The notes: generated by a model from the letters alone, not told the origin. Counted from the stretch's first letter, positions 25,045 through 33,571 are shown. The stretch: DNA of 64,000 bases from Methylolobus aquaticus (GCA_004168015.1 SEYW01000001.1:1-64000), one strand, 5' to 3'. Numbers and translations are program-made.

Positions 25045-25387
25045 TTGGGGAATTGTTTCAGCCGCGCTCAGTCCTTCGAGGCTGAAGGCTTTCAGCCGGG
25101 GAATTGAGAATGCCCACAGCAACGACGGCCGCAGTCCGGTGCATGATGGACTTCAACATGCCCGACCAGTCCGCCATCGGCTGGCCGCTCACGCTATCCC
25201 GGACCCTATAGCAAGCAAGGCGAAGCAGAGGGAGCGCTGCCCGTCACAGCCTGCCGACAATTCACCCGAAAACCCGTAAGATTCCGGACTATCCCGGAAG
25301 TGTCGAAACCCCCTCAAGGGCGGTCAAATGTGTAGCCAGACGAGTAGCTCGACCATGTCACGCGGATCAAATCATTCATCAAGTCAA
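25045..25387. other. Right end of the element: promoter region and att
   Basis: This interval separates the minus-strand Mor gene from the rebuilt mak start. It contains the right subterminal repeat (25332-25349). It should carry the Mor-gene promoter leftward and a promoter or leader for mak rightward; I cannot point to a convincing -35/-10 for either. No strong Shine-Dalgarno precedes the mak ATG at 25388. Confidence 0.5.
25332..25349. repeat. Right subterminal direct repeat of the element
   Basis: Exact copy of 17233-17250, 53 bp inside attR. It lacks the inverted partner that makes the left copy part of a hairpin. Confidence 0.65.
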
Positions 25388-26287
25388 ATGATTAGGATCG
25401 GAATCGATCTTGGCGGCACAAAGATCGAGTTGCTGGCGCTGAACGGCACGGGCGAAGCCCTGTGGCGACGGCGCGTACCGACACCGAAGGGGGACTATTC
25501 GGGCACGCTGCAGTCCATCGGGCAACTCATCGCGGATGCCGAAACGGAGTTGGGCGGCCAGGGGAGCATCGGTATCGGCACGCCCGGTGCGATTTCGAAA
25601 GCCAGCGGCCGGATGAAGAACTGCAACTCGACCTGGCTGAACGGACAGCCGCTGCTCGAAGACCTGCAGCAACTGCTGTCCCGCCCGGTGCGGATCGCCA
25701 ACGATGCCGACTGTTTCGCGCTGTCGGAAGCCGTGGACGGTGCGGCGGCCGGCGCGACCACCGTATTCGGCGTGATTCTGGGCACGGGCGTCGGGGGCGG
25801 CATCGTGGTCAGAAACCGCCTGCTGGACGGGCCCAATGCCATTGCGGGCGAATGGGGCCACAATCCCCTGCCCTGGCCGACCGACGACGAACGCCCTGGG
25901 CCGGGCTGCTACTGTGGCCGCTCCGGTTGCATTGAGAGCTTTCTGTCGGGCCCGGGATTGACGTGCTGTCATCGCGAGCGGACCGGCGAAACCCTCGAAG
26001 CCTTCCAAATCGTCGAGCGCTCCGACGCCGGTGACCCGTCCTGCGGTGCGACGATCGAGATTTACGAGGACCGGCTGGCGCGGGCGCTGGCGCACGTCAT
26101 CAACATTCTCGACCCGCATGCGATCGTGTTGGGCGGCGGCCTGTCGAACTGTGCGCGCCTGTATCGCTCGGTCCCGCTGTTGTGGGAACGTTACGTGTTC
26201 TCGGATCGCGTGGACACGCGCCTCGTACCCCCCCGCCATGGCGACTCCAGCGGCGTCCGCGGGGCGGCCTGGCTGTGGGAGTATTGA
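25388..26287 (+). CDS. mak: Fructokinase Mak (ROK family), 5' end supplied by the element
   Basis: 299-aa ROK kinase that phosphorylates fructose (and mannose more weakly) with ATP. It follows E. coli Mak closely along its length: GIDLGGTKIELLALN, NSTWLNGQPLLEDL, ANDADCFALSEAVDGAAAGA, ILGTGVGGG, AGEWGHNPLPW, the zinc site CYCGRSGCIE and the end GDSSGVRGAAWLW. ATG 25388 was chosen because it gives the canonical first residue; a frame opens 60 bp upstream. The first five codons come from the inserted element (see attR), and the native start is stranded at 17089. Expression may therefore have changed. Confidence 0.95.
   Translation: MIRIGIDLGGTKIELLALNGTGEALWRRRVPTPKGDYSGTLQSIGQLIADAETELGGQGSIGIGTPGAISKASGRMKNCNSTWLNGQPLLEDLQQLLSRPVRIANDADCFALSEAVDGAAAGATTVFGVILGTGVGGGIVVRNRLLDGPNAIAGEWGHNPLPWPTDDERPGPGCYCGRSGCIESFLSGPGLTCCHRERTGETLEAFQIVERSDAGDPSCGATIEIYEDRLARALAHVINILDPHAIVLGGGLSNCARLYRSVPLLWERYVFSDRVDTRLVPPRHGDSSGVRGAAWLWEY
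25403..25425. repeat. attR: 23-bp core repeat at the rebuilt 5' end of mak
   Basis: Identical to 17104-17126. Just to its left the element supplies 15 bp that encode MIRIG in place of the native MIRFG, with synonymous and near-synonymous changes, so mak keeps a functional start after insertion. Confidence 0.88.
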
Positions 26288-26506
26288 GCGGCGGGTAGAC
26301 AACCGTTCACGCCCCCTCGCGGGAGTGGGCCGGGAGGTCTAGACGCGCCGTGAATCCGTCCCCGGAGGCTAGCCTGCGGGTTCCCGCCCGCAGACGGTCT
26401 CTTCCTCCCGGCCCCCCCATCCCACTACCAAGCAAAGTGGGGGTGAATGGTTACACCGGGAAGTGGACGTCCCAAACTGCCACCGGACCTTTCCGGTCAG
26501 GGGGAA

Positions 26507-27526
26507 TTAGCGGGGCGGGATCCAGAACGTGCCGGTCGGCAACGCGGTGTTGGCGAAGGTCGCACCCCCTGCCTCCCGCAGCAGAGCGAATAGCCGTCCG
26601 GCCGCCTCGGCCTGGCGCTCGGGTGGGTCACCCACCCCGCCCTTGCAGTAGCGCTGGCGCAGCAGCATTATCGCTTTCGGGTTGGTTTCCTGCGTCAACG
26701 GCACGATCCGCTGCCACGCGGCATCGTTGTCACACAGGCGTAGATGCGCACTGCGAAACCGTTCCAGCAGCACGCGCAACGCCTCCGGGTGCTGTTTTGC
26801 CCACGACTCCCGGAACACGAAGCCCAGATTGGCGAGGTCGGCGTCCACACCGAGTTCCCGCAGCAGGGCGCGGCCGTCGAGCAGCGTTCGGTAACCCTGA
26901 GCTTCGAGCTTCACCGCATAGTGCCAGTAGTTCAGCAGCGCATCGAGGCGTCCCTGGGTCAACTGCTGGTTCAGCAGCGGCGGCGCGCCGAACACCGGCT
27001 CGATGGCCTGCTCGGCGTCAAGACCGTACTTCCGCTTGGCCAGCAGCTTCAGCATCAGCCAGTTCTTGTCGAGCCCCCCGCCGACGACCCCTAGCTTTTT
27101 CCCCTTCAAATCCCCGACGCTCCGGATCGCCGAGTCTGCCGGCACGACCAGCGCACCGTGCATCGTCGAGTAGGGCACGAAGGTGAAATCCAGACCCTGG
27201 CTGCGCTGGCGGGCGACCCAGATCCAGTCGGCGACGATGAGGTCGACGGCCTTGCCCTGCAATGCGACCTTCCCGGCCTCGGCGCCCGCCAGCACCGTCG
27301 GCACGATGGCCGGGGAGCGGGTTGGCGCCGGGACTTCCGCTTCCATCGCGGCGAGTTCCCAACTAACGGTGCCAAAGGCGAGCACACCGATACGGACAGG
27401 CGCAGGCTTCGCGGGCACGCCTTCCGCCGCAGCGTTCCCTGCCGCAAGCAGCGCCATCAACGCGCCGACCAGAAGCCGACAACGCCCGGAGCGGATCACG
27501 CGGCAGGCAGCGAGAGGGTCAGCCAT
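26507..27526 (-). CDS. Orphan ABC-type substrate-binding protein (NitT/TauT-like) in the oxidase operon
   Basis: 339-aa exported binding protein. A signal peptide ends near AAGNAAAEG. The fold is recognisable from RIGVLAFGTVSWELAAME, DLIVADWIWVARQRSQG, SVGDLKGKKLGVVGGGLDKNW and QGRLDALLNYWHYAVKLE, which match the NMT1/SsuA-like family binding sulfonates, nitrate or related anions. Its ATG directly abuts the stop of the cytochrome c gene, so it belongs to the cytochrome oxidase transcript, yet no permease or ATPase gene is present. It may deliver a ligand to the respiratory proteins or work with a distant transporter. Confidence 0.85.
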   Translation of the reverse strand: MADPLAACRVIRSGRCRLLVGALMALLAAGNAAAEGVPAKPAPVRIGVLAFGTVSWELAAMEAEVPAPTRSPAIVPTVLAGAEAGKVALQGKAVDLIVADWIWVARQRSQGLDFTFVPYSTMHGALVVPADSAIRSVGDLKGKKLGVVGGGLDKNWLMLKLLAKRKYGLDAEQAIEPVFGAPPLLNQQLTQGRLDALLNYWHYAVKLEAQGYRTLLDGRALLRELGVDADLANLGFVFRESWAKQHPEALRVLLERFRSAHLRLCDNDAAWQRIVPLTQETNPKAIMLLRQRYCKGGVGDPPERQAEAAGRLFALLREAGGATFANTALPTGTFWIPPR

Positions 27527-28171
27527 TTAGCGCAAGCCGCCGTAGTAGTTGGCCAGCAGTTCGATTTCGTCGGGAGACAAGCGCTCCGCCATGGTCCGCA
27601 TCCTGCGGTAGATATCGTTGTGGCGCTGCCCGGATTTGTAGGCCAAGAGCGTCTCCTTCAGGTAGGACGCCTTTTGACCTGACAGGCGCGGCGTATCGAC
27701 CGGCTCGCCCTGCCCATGGCCACCATGGCAGATGCCACAAGGCGCGATCAGGCGTTTGCTGTCGCCGTCGACCACCAGCCGCGGCACATCGCCCCGACCC
27801 TCCGGCATCTGCACCGGCTCCTGCCGGCTGTACCACTGGGCAATGTCCGCCATGTCCTGATCGCTGAGCGCCGCAGCGATCCCCGTCATGATCGGATGAG
27901 GACGACCACCGGCCTTGTAGTCCTGCAACTGGCGATAGAGATACGTCGCCAGCTGTCCGTTCAGATAGGGGAACGGTGTGGCCGCATTGGCGGGCTCCGC
28001 ACCGTGGCAGCCTTGGCAACTGGCCGCCTTGGTCTGACCCCGCGCGGGGTCGCCGCTCTTCACCAGATTCAGCGTCTGCGGCGTCCACGCGATGCGGGTC
28101 GACGGCTCGGCTGCGGCGACGGCCGAGAGGCCCGACAGAACCAGCCACGCGAGTGCAATGAAAGTTCTCAT
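27527..28171 (-). CDS. Dihaem cytochrome c (cytochrome c4-like)
   Basis: 214-aa exported protein with two CXXCH haem sites, CQGCH in the first half and CGICH in the second, each followed by the YLxxQLxxYK...G(R)xH pattern of cytochrome c4 (YLYRQLQDYKAGGR, YLKETLLAYKSGQR). Methionine ligands are likely in HPIMTG and RRMRTMAE. The signal peptide starts at ATG 28171, one base after the oxidase subunit I stop; an upstream in-frame extension was rejected. Cytochrome c4 passes electrons from the bc1 complex or periplasmic donors to the terminal oxidase encoded next to it. Confidence 0.92.
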   Translation of the reverse strand: MRTFIALAWLVLSGLSAVAAAEPSTRIAWTPQTLNLVKSGDPARGQTKAASCQGCHGAEPANAATPFPYLNGQLATYLYRQLQDYKAGGRPHPIMTGIAAALSDQDMADIAQWYSRQEPVQMPEGRGDVPRLVVDGDSKRLIAPCGICHGGHGQGEPVDTPRLSGQKASYLKETLLAYKSGQRHNDIYRRMRTMAERLSPDEIELLANYYGGLR

Positions 28172-28172
28172 C

Positions 28173-29795
28173 TCAGTACCCCCATGCCGACGGACTGAAT
28201 GAGTCCATAAAGAAGAACTGCCCGATAGGCACGGCGAAACTGACAATCATCAGCACCAGGATCACGCGGTTCCATAGCCCGAAGCCGTTCAACATGGCCG
28301 GAAGCTTTACGACCGGGTGCAGCGGCTCGGCGTAGGCCACGGCCCGGTCCGGTTCCTCGGCTCCCTTGGTCTGGGTCTGGAACAGGATGTAGACGAACAG
28401 CAGCGCAGAGGCGAGCAGTACGCAGCCACCCAGGATCATTGCCAGTTCGTAGGGATCCCAGGCCAGCGTCAGCAGCGTGTTGTAGGTGACGTCGGAGATC
28501 CGCCGCGGCTGACCGAGCAGACCGAGCACGTGCCACGGTGTGGTCAGAATGGCCATGCCGATGAACCAGGACCACAACTGCAGCGTTGGCAGCGAGGCCG
28601 AACACAGTTGCTTGCCGGTCAGTTTGGGCCACAGGTAGTACGCGATCGCGAAGTACATCGTGATCACCGTACCGGCAAAGATCAGATGAAAATGACCCGG
28701 TACCCACGCCGTGTTGTGGACCATGGTGTTCATCGCGTAGCTGGCGTTGATCATGCCTCCGAAGCCGCCGAGCAGCAGCATCAGCAGCGACAGGATGGCT
28801 GCCAGCACCATCGGATTGCGCCAGGGCAGAGCACCGATCCAGCCGAACAGGCCCTGGCCGCCTAGCTTGCGCCCGGCGACTTCCAGCGATGCGATGACCG
28901 TAAAGCCGGTCAGCAGCGTCGGGATCGCCACCGCAAAGGTGCCGATGCCATGCGCCAGCTTCCACCCGGCCGCCTGCTCCGGATCGACGTACAGGTGATG
29001 AAAACCGATCGGCAGACCGAAGACCATGATCATCACAAACGACACGCGCGCCAGTTCATCACTGAACAGCTTGCCTCCGGCCGCCGCCGGCACGAACACG
29101 TAGTACGCCATGTAGGCAGGCAACAGCCAGAAATAGACGATCGGGTGCAGCGTCCACGCAAACAGCGTGCGCGCCAGCCCGACGTCGATCGTATCCATCA
29201 GCCCCAGCGCCCAGGGCAGCAACTGGAAGACCATTTCGAGCGCGACGCCGACACTGGTCCACAGCCACAGGATGGCGTTGGCCGCATTGGCGTACATCGG
29301 CAAGGGCACGGTTTCACCCGGATGCGCCGTTTTCCACTGGTGCAGCATGACCAGCATGATGCCGGCCCAGAACCAGGATCCGACCACCAGCAAGGTCGCG
29401 CCGAGATAGAACAGCACGTTCGCCTGCACTGGCGGATAGAAGGTGTACAGCACCGAGGCCTTGCCCAGCAGCAGCGGGATCGCGGCCATGACCGTGCCGC
29501 CCAGTGCGATCCAGTAGCCGGTCTTGGCCAGCGGCTTGTTCCAGATCGGCATCTTCAGGCTCGTCGTGGCCACGTAGTAGCCGAAGCCCATGATGAAGAA
29601 GGTGGTCAGCACGTAGGCCATCAAGACCCCGTGGGTACTGACCGATGCGAAATAGACCGCCGGCGACTGGATCGCCGGGATGATGCCGCTGCGTTCCAGC
29701 ACCTGATAGACGGCGAGCACACAGGCCAGCGCGAAGGCGGCGAAAGCCACCCAGAAATGGTCGATGACGAACCGTCGTGCTTCCTGATCGCTCAT
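28173..29795 (-). CDS. ba3-type cytochrome c oxidase subunit I (haem-copper oxidase, B family)
   Basis: 540-aa polytopic protein with all haem-copper ligands. Low-spin haem His is in STHGVLMAY, the CuB His with the cross-linked Tyr in HPIVYFWLLP, the CuB His pair in GFHHLYVDP, and the high-spin and low-spin haem ligands in WVPGHFHLIFAG. The absence of the A-family GHPEVY and GGFG D-channel motifs and the small subunits next to it place it in the ba3 (B) family, which usually works at low oxygen with cytochrome c as donor. The ATG overlaps the subunit II stop by four bases. Confidence 0.95.
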   Translation of the reverse strand: MSDQEARRFVIDHFWVAFAAFALACVLAVYQVLERSGIIPAIQSPAVYFASVSTHGVLMAYVLTTFFIMGFGYYVATTSLKMPIWNKPLAKTGYWIALGGTVMAAIPLLLGKASVLYTFYPPVQANVLFYLGATLLVVGSWFWAGIMLVMLHQWKTAHPGETVPLPMYANAANAILWLWTSVGVALEMVFQLLPWALGLMDTIDVGLARTLFAWTLHPIVYFWLLPAYMAYYVFVPAAAGGKLFSDELARVSFVMIMVFGLPIGFHHLYVDPEQAAGWKLAHGIGTFAVAIPTLLTGFTVIASLEVAGRKLGGQGLFGWIGALPWRNPMVLAAILSLLMLLLGGFGGMINASYAMNTMVHNTAWVPGHFHLIFAGTVITMYFAIAYYLWPKLTGKQLCSASLPTLQLWSWFIGMAILTTPWHVLGLLGQPRRISDVTYNTLLTLAWDPYELAMILGGCVLLASALLFVYILFQTQTKGAEEPDRAVAYAEPLHPVVKLPAMLNGFGLWNRVILVLMIVSFAVPIGQFFFMDSFSPSAWGY

Positions 29796-30319
29796 GGCTT
29801 GCTCCCCTGTTGCTCAGCCGCCGCGACGCCGTGCCACTCTTCCTTGGCGACGACGGTCACTTTGCTCCACATGTGGTCATGTCCGAGCCCGCAATATTCA
29901 TTACACAGCATCGGGTAATCGCCCGGCTTCGGGAAGGTTGTCGTGATCTGGGACACATAACCCGGCACGACCATCGTGCTCATGTTGGTCATCGGAATGT
30001 GCGCGGCATGCAGCACATCGACGCTGGCCATCCGGAAGGTGACCGGCGTATCGGCCGGAATCTCGATGTGGTTGGGATAGAAACCATAGCGGGCTGCGAC
30101 CAGCGTCACACGGAGCGAACCGTCAGGCTGCTGCCGCACCCCCAGTTTGTCCTCGGCGAACTCGTCGCCCAGATGCAGACTGGCCGAGTCGACGGTCTCG
30201 ACGTTGCTGGGCGGATGCACGCCCTCGGTGATCGCGGTCAAGACGATCGAGGCCACGAACAGGCCCACCATGCCGAGTGACACGTAAACCCATTTTCTTT
30301 CGAGTGGATTGATATGCAT
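29792..30319 (-). CDS. ba3-type cytochrome c oxidase subunit II (CuA protein)
   Basis: 175-aa protein with one N-terminal membrane helix and a cupredoxin domain carrying the binuclear CuA centre: His104 in DVLHAAH, then Cys139, Cys143, His147 and Met150 in CNEYCGLGHDHM. All ligands are present, so electron entry from cytochrome c is expected. ATG 30319 is preceded by GAGG; an upstream in-frame extension overlaps the subunit IIa gene and was rejected. Confidence 0.94.
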   Translation of the reverse strand: MHINPLERKWVYVSLGMVGLFVASIVLTAITEGVHPPSNVETVDSASLHLGDEFAEDKLGVRQQPDGSLRVTLVAARYGFYPNHIEIPADTPVTFRMASVDVLHAAHIPMTNMSTMVVPGYVSQITTTFPKPGDYPMLCNEYCGLGHDHMWSKVTVVAKEEWHGVAAAEQQGSKP

Positions 30320-30327
30320 ACCCGGCC

Positions 30328-30480
30328 TCACTGCACGACGCCGCGTGGCAGAAAGATGCCGAAATACAGAAAGAGCCAACCAGCTGTCATCGCCGCGCCG
30401 ACGATGCAGAGCAAGGCCCAGGTTCCGACAGGCGATGTATGATCGCCCGGCGCTTCTTCGTGGTGCTCAGGTGCAGGCAT
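30328..30480 (-). CDS. ba3-type cytochrome c oxidase subunit IIa (50 aa)
   Basis: A 50-codon frame from ATG 30480, with AGAAGG 4-9 nt upstream, to TGA at 30328, eight bases before subunit II. It encodes a His/Glu-rich head (MPAPEHHEEAPGDH) and one membrane helix (WALLCIVGAAMTAGWLFLYF) ending in a short basic tail. Size, topology and position upstream of subunits II and I match the single-helix subunit IIa of ba3 oxidases, which fills the place of a helix missing from subunit II. First gene of the operon. Confidence 0.88.
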   Translation of the reverse strand: MPAPEHHEEAPGDHTSPVGTWALLCIVGAAMTAGWLFLYFGIFLPRGVVQ

Positions 30481-30847
30481 AACCTTCTCCGTTCTCTTAA
30501 TTGCCGTTCCCGCTCGGCTCGCTCGGCTCGCTCGGCGGGCTGCCGGCAGTCTAGCGGAGCCCGGATGCCCCGGCTAGTCTTTCCTCAGTGATCACAAGGG
30601 AATGCCCCGTTTCCTCACGAAGAGGCCACGGGAGGGCGTGCCGGTCGAGGCCCGCAGCGCCCCTAGAGGCCGCTTCAGGGATGACGACGGTGAGGTCGGA
30701 GCCGTTGGTGTCCGCCGCCTTCCACCGGTTCGCCCGAGGCGGGGTCGACAGTGCTGACGGCCTGGATCAGGCGACCGACGCGTCGGCCGGACGCGCCGGG
30801 TGACCGATTACCACGATCCGGAGGGTTGCCGCTACGCTCGGGAGTCG
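30481..30847. other. Intergenic region between two-component system and oxidase operon
   Basis: This 367-bp interval follows the response regulator gene and precedes the minus-strand oxidase operon, so it must hold the oxidase promoter. Near 30510-30540 there is a short tandem repeat of a GCTCGGCTC-like unit. I see no clear -35/-10 or FixJ-type operator. Open frames on the plus strand have no protein features. Confidence 0.45.
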
Positions 30848-31462
30848 CTAGCCGCCAGATCGGTAGAGCGAGAAATCGCGAATCACCTGGGCAAACGAGC
30901 GGGTGTGCATCTTTTTCAGGATGCTTTCGCGATGCTTTTCGACCGTTCGTTCACTGATGGCCAGATCGGTGCCGATTTTTTTATTCGACTGGCCCTGGAC
31001 GACGCGCACGAGGATCCCCTGCTCACGCTCGGTCAATTGGTTGAACAATTTATTGAACGTCGTCTTCGCCACATCGCGGACCCGGATCTCCTCGCTGGCG
31101 CGCAAGGCATCCCGCACGCGTTCGAGGATCTGCTCCGGCAGACCCGGCTTTTCGATGAAATCGAAGGCACCGCTCTTCACGGCCTGAACGGCCATCGGTA
31201 TGTCGCCATGCGCCGTCAGCATGATGACCGGGAGGTGGCGGCGTTCCACCTGCAGTTGCCGTAACAGGCTGAGCCCGCCCATGCCGGGCATGCGCACGTC
31301 GAGCAACAGGCAGCTGGCCTCGGATGCGTCGGGATGTGCCAGGAAGTCCTCCGCGCTCTTGAACGCGCGCGAACGCAGGCCGATGGATTCGACCAGCCAT
31401 TGCATGGACTCTCGAATGTCGCGATCGTCGTCGACCACGACGACCGTACCTTCACACTCCAC
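30848..31462 (-). CDS. FixJ/NarL-type response regulator
   Basis: 204-aa regulator. The receiver domain has the acidic pocket DDD at 11-13, the phosphoacceptor Asp55 in LLLDVRMPG, the Thr switch in MLTAHGD and Lys in FIEKPG. A LuxR-type helix-turn-helix follows (LTEREQGILVRVVQGQSNKKIG, ISERTVEKHRESILKKM). Start GTG 31462 follows AGGAGG at ideal distance and overlaps the kinase gene by 11 bp. It is predicted to be phosphorylated by the adjacent ETR1-like kinase; the nearest downstream target is the ba3 oxidase operon. Confidence 0.94.
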   Translation of the reverse strand: MECEGTVVVVDDDRDIRESMQWLVESIGLRSRAFKSAEDFLAHPDASEASCLLLDVRMPGMGGLSLLRQLQVERRHLPVIMLTAHGDIPMAVQAVKSGAFDFIEKPGLPEQILERVRDALRASEEIRVRDVAKTTFNKLFNQLTEREQGILVRVVQGQSNKKIGTDLAISERTVEKHRESILKKMHTRSFAQVIRDFSLYRSGG

Positions 31463-33410
31463 AGTCAGCCTCCTCGCGGCTCAGCGGCAGTGTGACATGA
31501 AATGTCGTGCCTTCGCCATGCACCGACTCGGCCTCGATCTCTCCGCCGTGAAGCTCGACGATGCTACGGCAGATCGCCAGGCCAAGCCCCAGGCCCTCCG
31601 GCTTGGAACTAACGAAGGGCTTGAACATGCGATCCTCCAGTCCGGGCGCGATACCCGCGCCCGTGTCCGAAATATCGATCCTCAGCGCCGCCGCATCGAT
31701 TTGCCGCGCGGACAGCGTCAACACCCGTCGCGAACGAAACGTGTCCCGCATCGCCTCAACCCCGTTGGTCACCAGATTCAGGAACAACTGCTTCAGCAGG
31801 ACCAGCTGGCCCCAGACCGGCGGCAGGTGCGGCGGCAGGTCGACGATCAAGCGTACCCGCCGCAGCTGCAGATCGGGCGACACCAACTGCAGCGTCTCCT
31901 CGAACAACTGATCGATGGTCACCCAGGCTGGCTGAAAATCGTGTTTCCTGACCAGATTGCGAATGCCCGAGATGACGCCCGCGGCGCGATCCGACAGCCG
32001 CAGCGCCGAATCGATGATCTGCTGCAATGGCGGGTGATCGGCCAGCACAGGCCCGAACCGGAGTTTGGCGCCGCCAAGATAGTTGCTCAAAGCCGCCAGC
32101 GGCTGATTCAGCTCGTGCGCCATCATCGCAGCGATTTCGCCGGCGGTCGTGAACTGCTGCGCGTAGGCCAGTTCCTCGTTCTGCTCGGCGAGTCGGAGCT
32201 CGAGTTGCTTGCGCGCCGTGATATCCATGTGGGTGCCGCTCGCACGCAGCGGTGTTCCTCCCGGTTCCCGCTCCATGACGCGACCGCGGGACAGCACCCA
32301 CAGCCATTCGCCGCCGCTCGTGACGAGCCGGTGCTCGGCCTCGTACAACGGCGTCAGACCGCGCAAATGCTCATCGAGCAGGGCCTGCACACGCGGCAGA
32401 TCATCCGGGTGTACCAGTTTCTCCCACTGCTGAATGTCGGACCGGATCTCGGACGGCTCGTAGCCCAGCATCGTCGCCCATCGATCGCTGAACACGATTT
32501 GCCCGGTGGCCAGGTTCCAGTCCCAGGTTCCGAGGTCCGAGCCCAGCAGCGCCAGTTCCAGGCGCTTCTCGCTGTCGCGCAGGGCGGCTTCGGATGCCTT
32601 GCGCAAGGTAATGTCGCGCACGAGGCCGACGTAATTGCCGCTATCCGCGCTGGAGAACCGACCGACCGCGATCTCGAGCGGGAAAGTCCCGCCGTCCCGT
32701 CGGCTACCGCTCAACTCCCGGACGACATTCGCGGCATGCCACTCGAAGCCCGGGTCCGGAATCAGTCGAGTCATCTCCTTGCCCACCAGCGAGGCCCCCT
32801 CATAACCGAACATCGAGGCTGCGGCGGGATTGGCGGTCTCGATCCTGCCATTGCCGTCAAAAACGATGATGCCCTCGATGGCCGTGTCCAGTATCGCCCG
32901 CAGGCGCGCCTCGTTCAGACTCAGTTCGTGCTGAATTTGCTCACGTTGAGCGGCTTCCACGCGCAGCCTCTGCACCGCGTGTCGCCGCTGCTCGGCCTCC
33001 TGGCTCAGGTCGCGGTTCAACGCGGCGAGCTGAGCTGGTCCCGGCAGCGCCAGTGCGTGCGGGATTAGGCGCCACAGCAGCACCGCCGTGGCCAGCGAAA
33101 TGCCCGCAGTTAACGCCTTCACCGTGCCCTGGAGAACGTAACTGGGGTGCCAGAGGGTCCATACATCGAGCATGTGGTTGGTGCCGCACGCCAGGATGAA
33201 AGCCGCGAACAGCAGGACCATCCAGCGATATGCGAGGTCGGCTCGGCGCCAGGCGAAATAGGCCAGGCCGAAGGGAATCGAATAATACGAGAAGGCAATC
33301 ACCGTATCGGATACGGCGAACAGTCGCAGCAGATCCGGGTTCCACAACAGGCAACTGGCATGCGGAACCAGGCCTTGCGTTGCCGACCAATCAAACAGAC
33401 CCGATGTCAT
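31452..33410 (-). CDS. Hybrid-free sensor histidine kinase with ETR1-like ethylene-binding domain and two PAS domains
   Basis: 652-aa kinase. Residues 25-135 hold three membrane helices that align in register with the plant ethylene receptor ETR1: Asp35, Tyr42, Pro46, Ile72, Cys75 and His79 correspond to D25, Y32, P36, I62, C65 and H69, and CGTNHMLDVWTLW matches CGATHLINLWTF. Cys and His bind Cu(I) and ethylene in ETR1. Two PAS domains follow (about 170-285 and 285-405), then HisKA with His432 in MAHELNQPLAAL and an HATPase domain (FLNLVTNGVEAM, DTGAGIAPG, GLGLGLAICRSIVE). Coupled to a FixJ regulator. Ligand could be ethylene or another small molecule. Confidence 0.92.
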   Translation of the reverse strand: MTSGLFDWSATQGLVPHASCLLWNPDLLRLFAVSDTVIAFSYYSIPFGLAYFAWRRADLAYRWMVLLFAAFILACGTNHMLDVWTLWHPSYVLQGTVKALTAGISLATAVLLWRLIPHALALPGPAQLAALNRDLSQEAEQRRHAVQRLRVEAAQREQIQHELSLNEARLRAILDTAIEGIIVFDGNGRIETANPAAASMFGYEGASLVGKEMTRLIPDPGFEWHAANVVRELSGSRRDGGTFPLEIAVGRFSSADSGNYVGLVRDITLRKASEAALRDSEKRLELALLGSDLGTWDWNLATGQIVFSDRWATMLGYEPSEIRSDIQQWEKLVHPDDLPRVQALLDEHLRGLTPLYEAEHRLVTSGGEWLWVLSRGRVMEREPGGTPLRASGTHMDITARKQLELRLAEQNEELAYAQQFTTAGEIAAMMAHELNQPLAALSNYLGGAKLRFGPVLADHPPLQQIIDSALRLSDRAAGVISGIRNLVRKHDFQPAWVTIDQLFEETLQLVSPDLQLRRVRLIVDLPPHLPPVWGQLVLLKQLFLNLVTNGVEAMRDTFRSRRVLTLSARQIDAAALRIDISDTGAGIAPGLEDRMFKPFVSSKPEGLGLGLAICRSIVELHGGEIEAESVHGEGTTFHVTLPLSREEADCGV

Positions 33411-33571
33411 CAGCGAACTCCGTCTGGGTGCAGGTACAGACCGACCTCCGTGCTTCTGGAATGCGCCTTGCGATGATAACGCGACGCCGCTTCGTGAATC
33501 GAGACCGCGTCGGCTCGATCAGGAGAGTCCCGTTCCTGACTGTGATCGCGCATGTGGTTCCCCATGCGGGC

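Larger units (their letters stand above)
17104..25425. mobile_element. 8.3-kb integrative element, P4-like with Mu-like genes (candidate phage satellite)
   Basis: Bounded by a 23-bp perfect direct repeat within mak (17104-17126 and 25403-25425). The left half reads rightward: tyrosine integrase (frameshifted), a 207-aa ORF, AlpA, a DUF3486/HTH protein, an ash-like leader, two small ORFs and a DUF3987 protein. Then comes an iteron-like array, and a leftward block with a Mor-family activator, a coiled-coil protein, a Mu gpI-like protease/scaffold and a 56-aa ORF. There are no capsid, portal, tail, large terminase or lysis genes. This composition fits a satellite that depends on a helper phage, with Mu-like capsid assembly as the likely point of contact. 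Confidence 0.85.

Noticed and set aside
17233-25349. 18-bp repeat as the attachment core
   Set aside because: It would leave a duplicated mak start in the uninserted chromosome, whereas the 23-bp repeat restores an intact gene.
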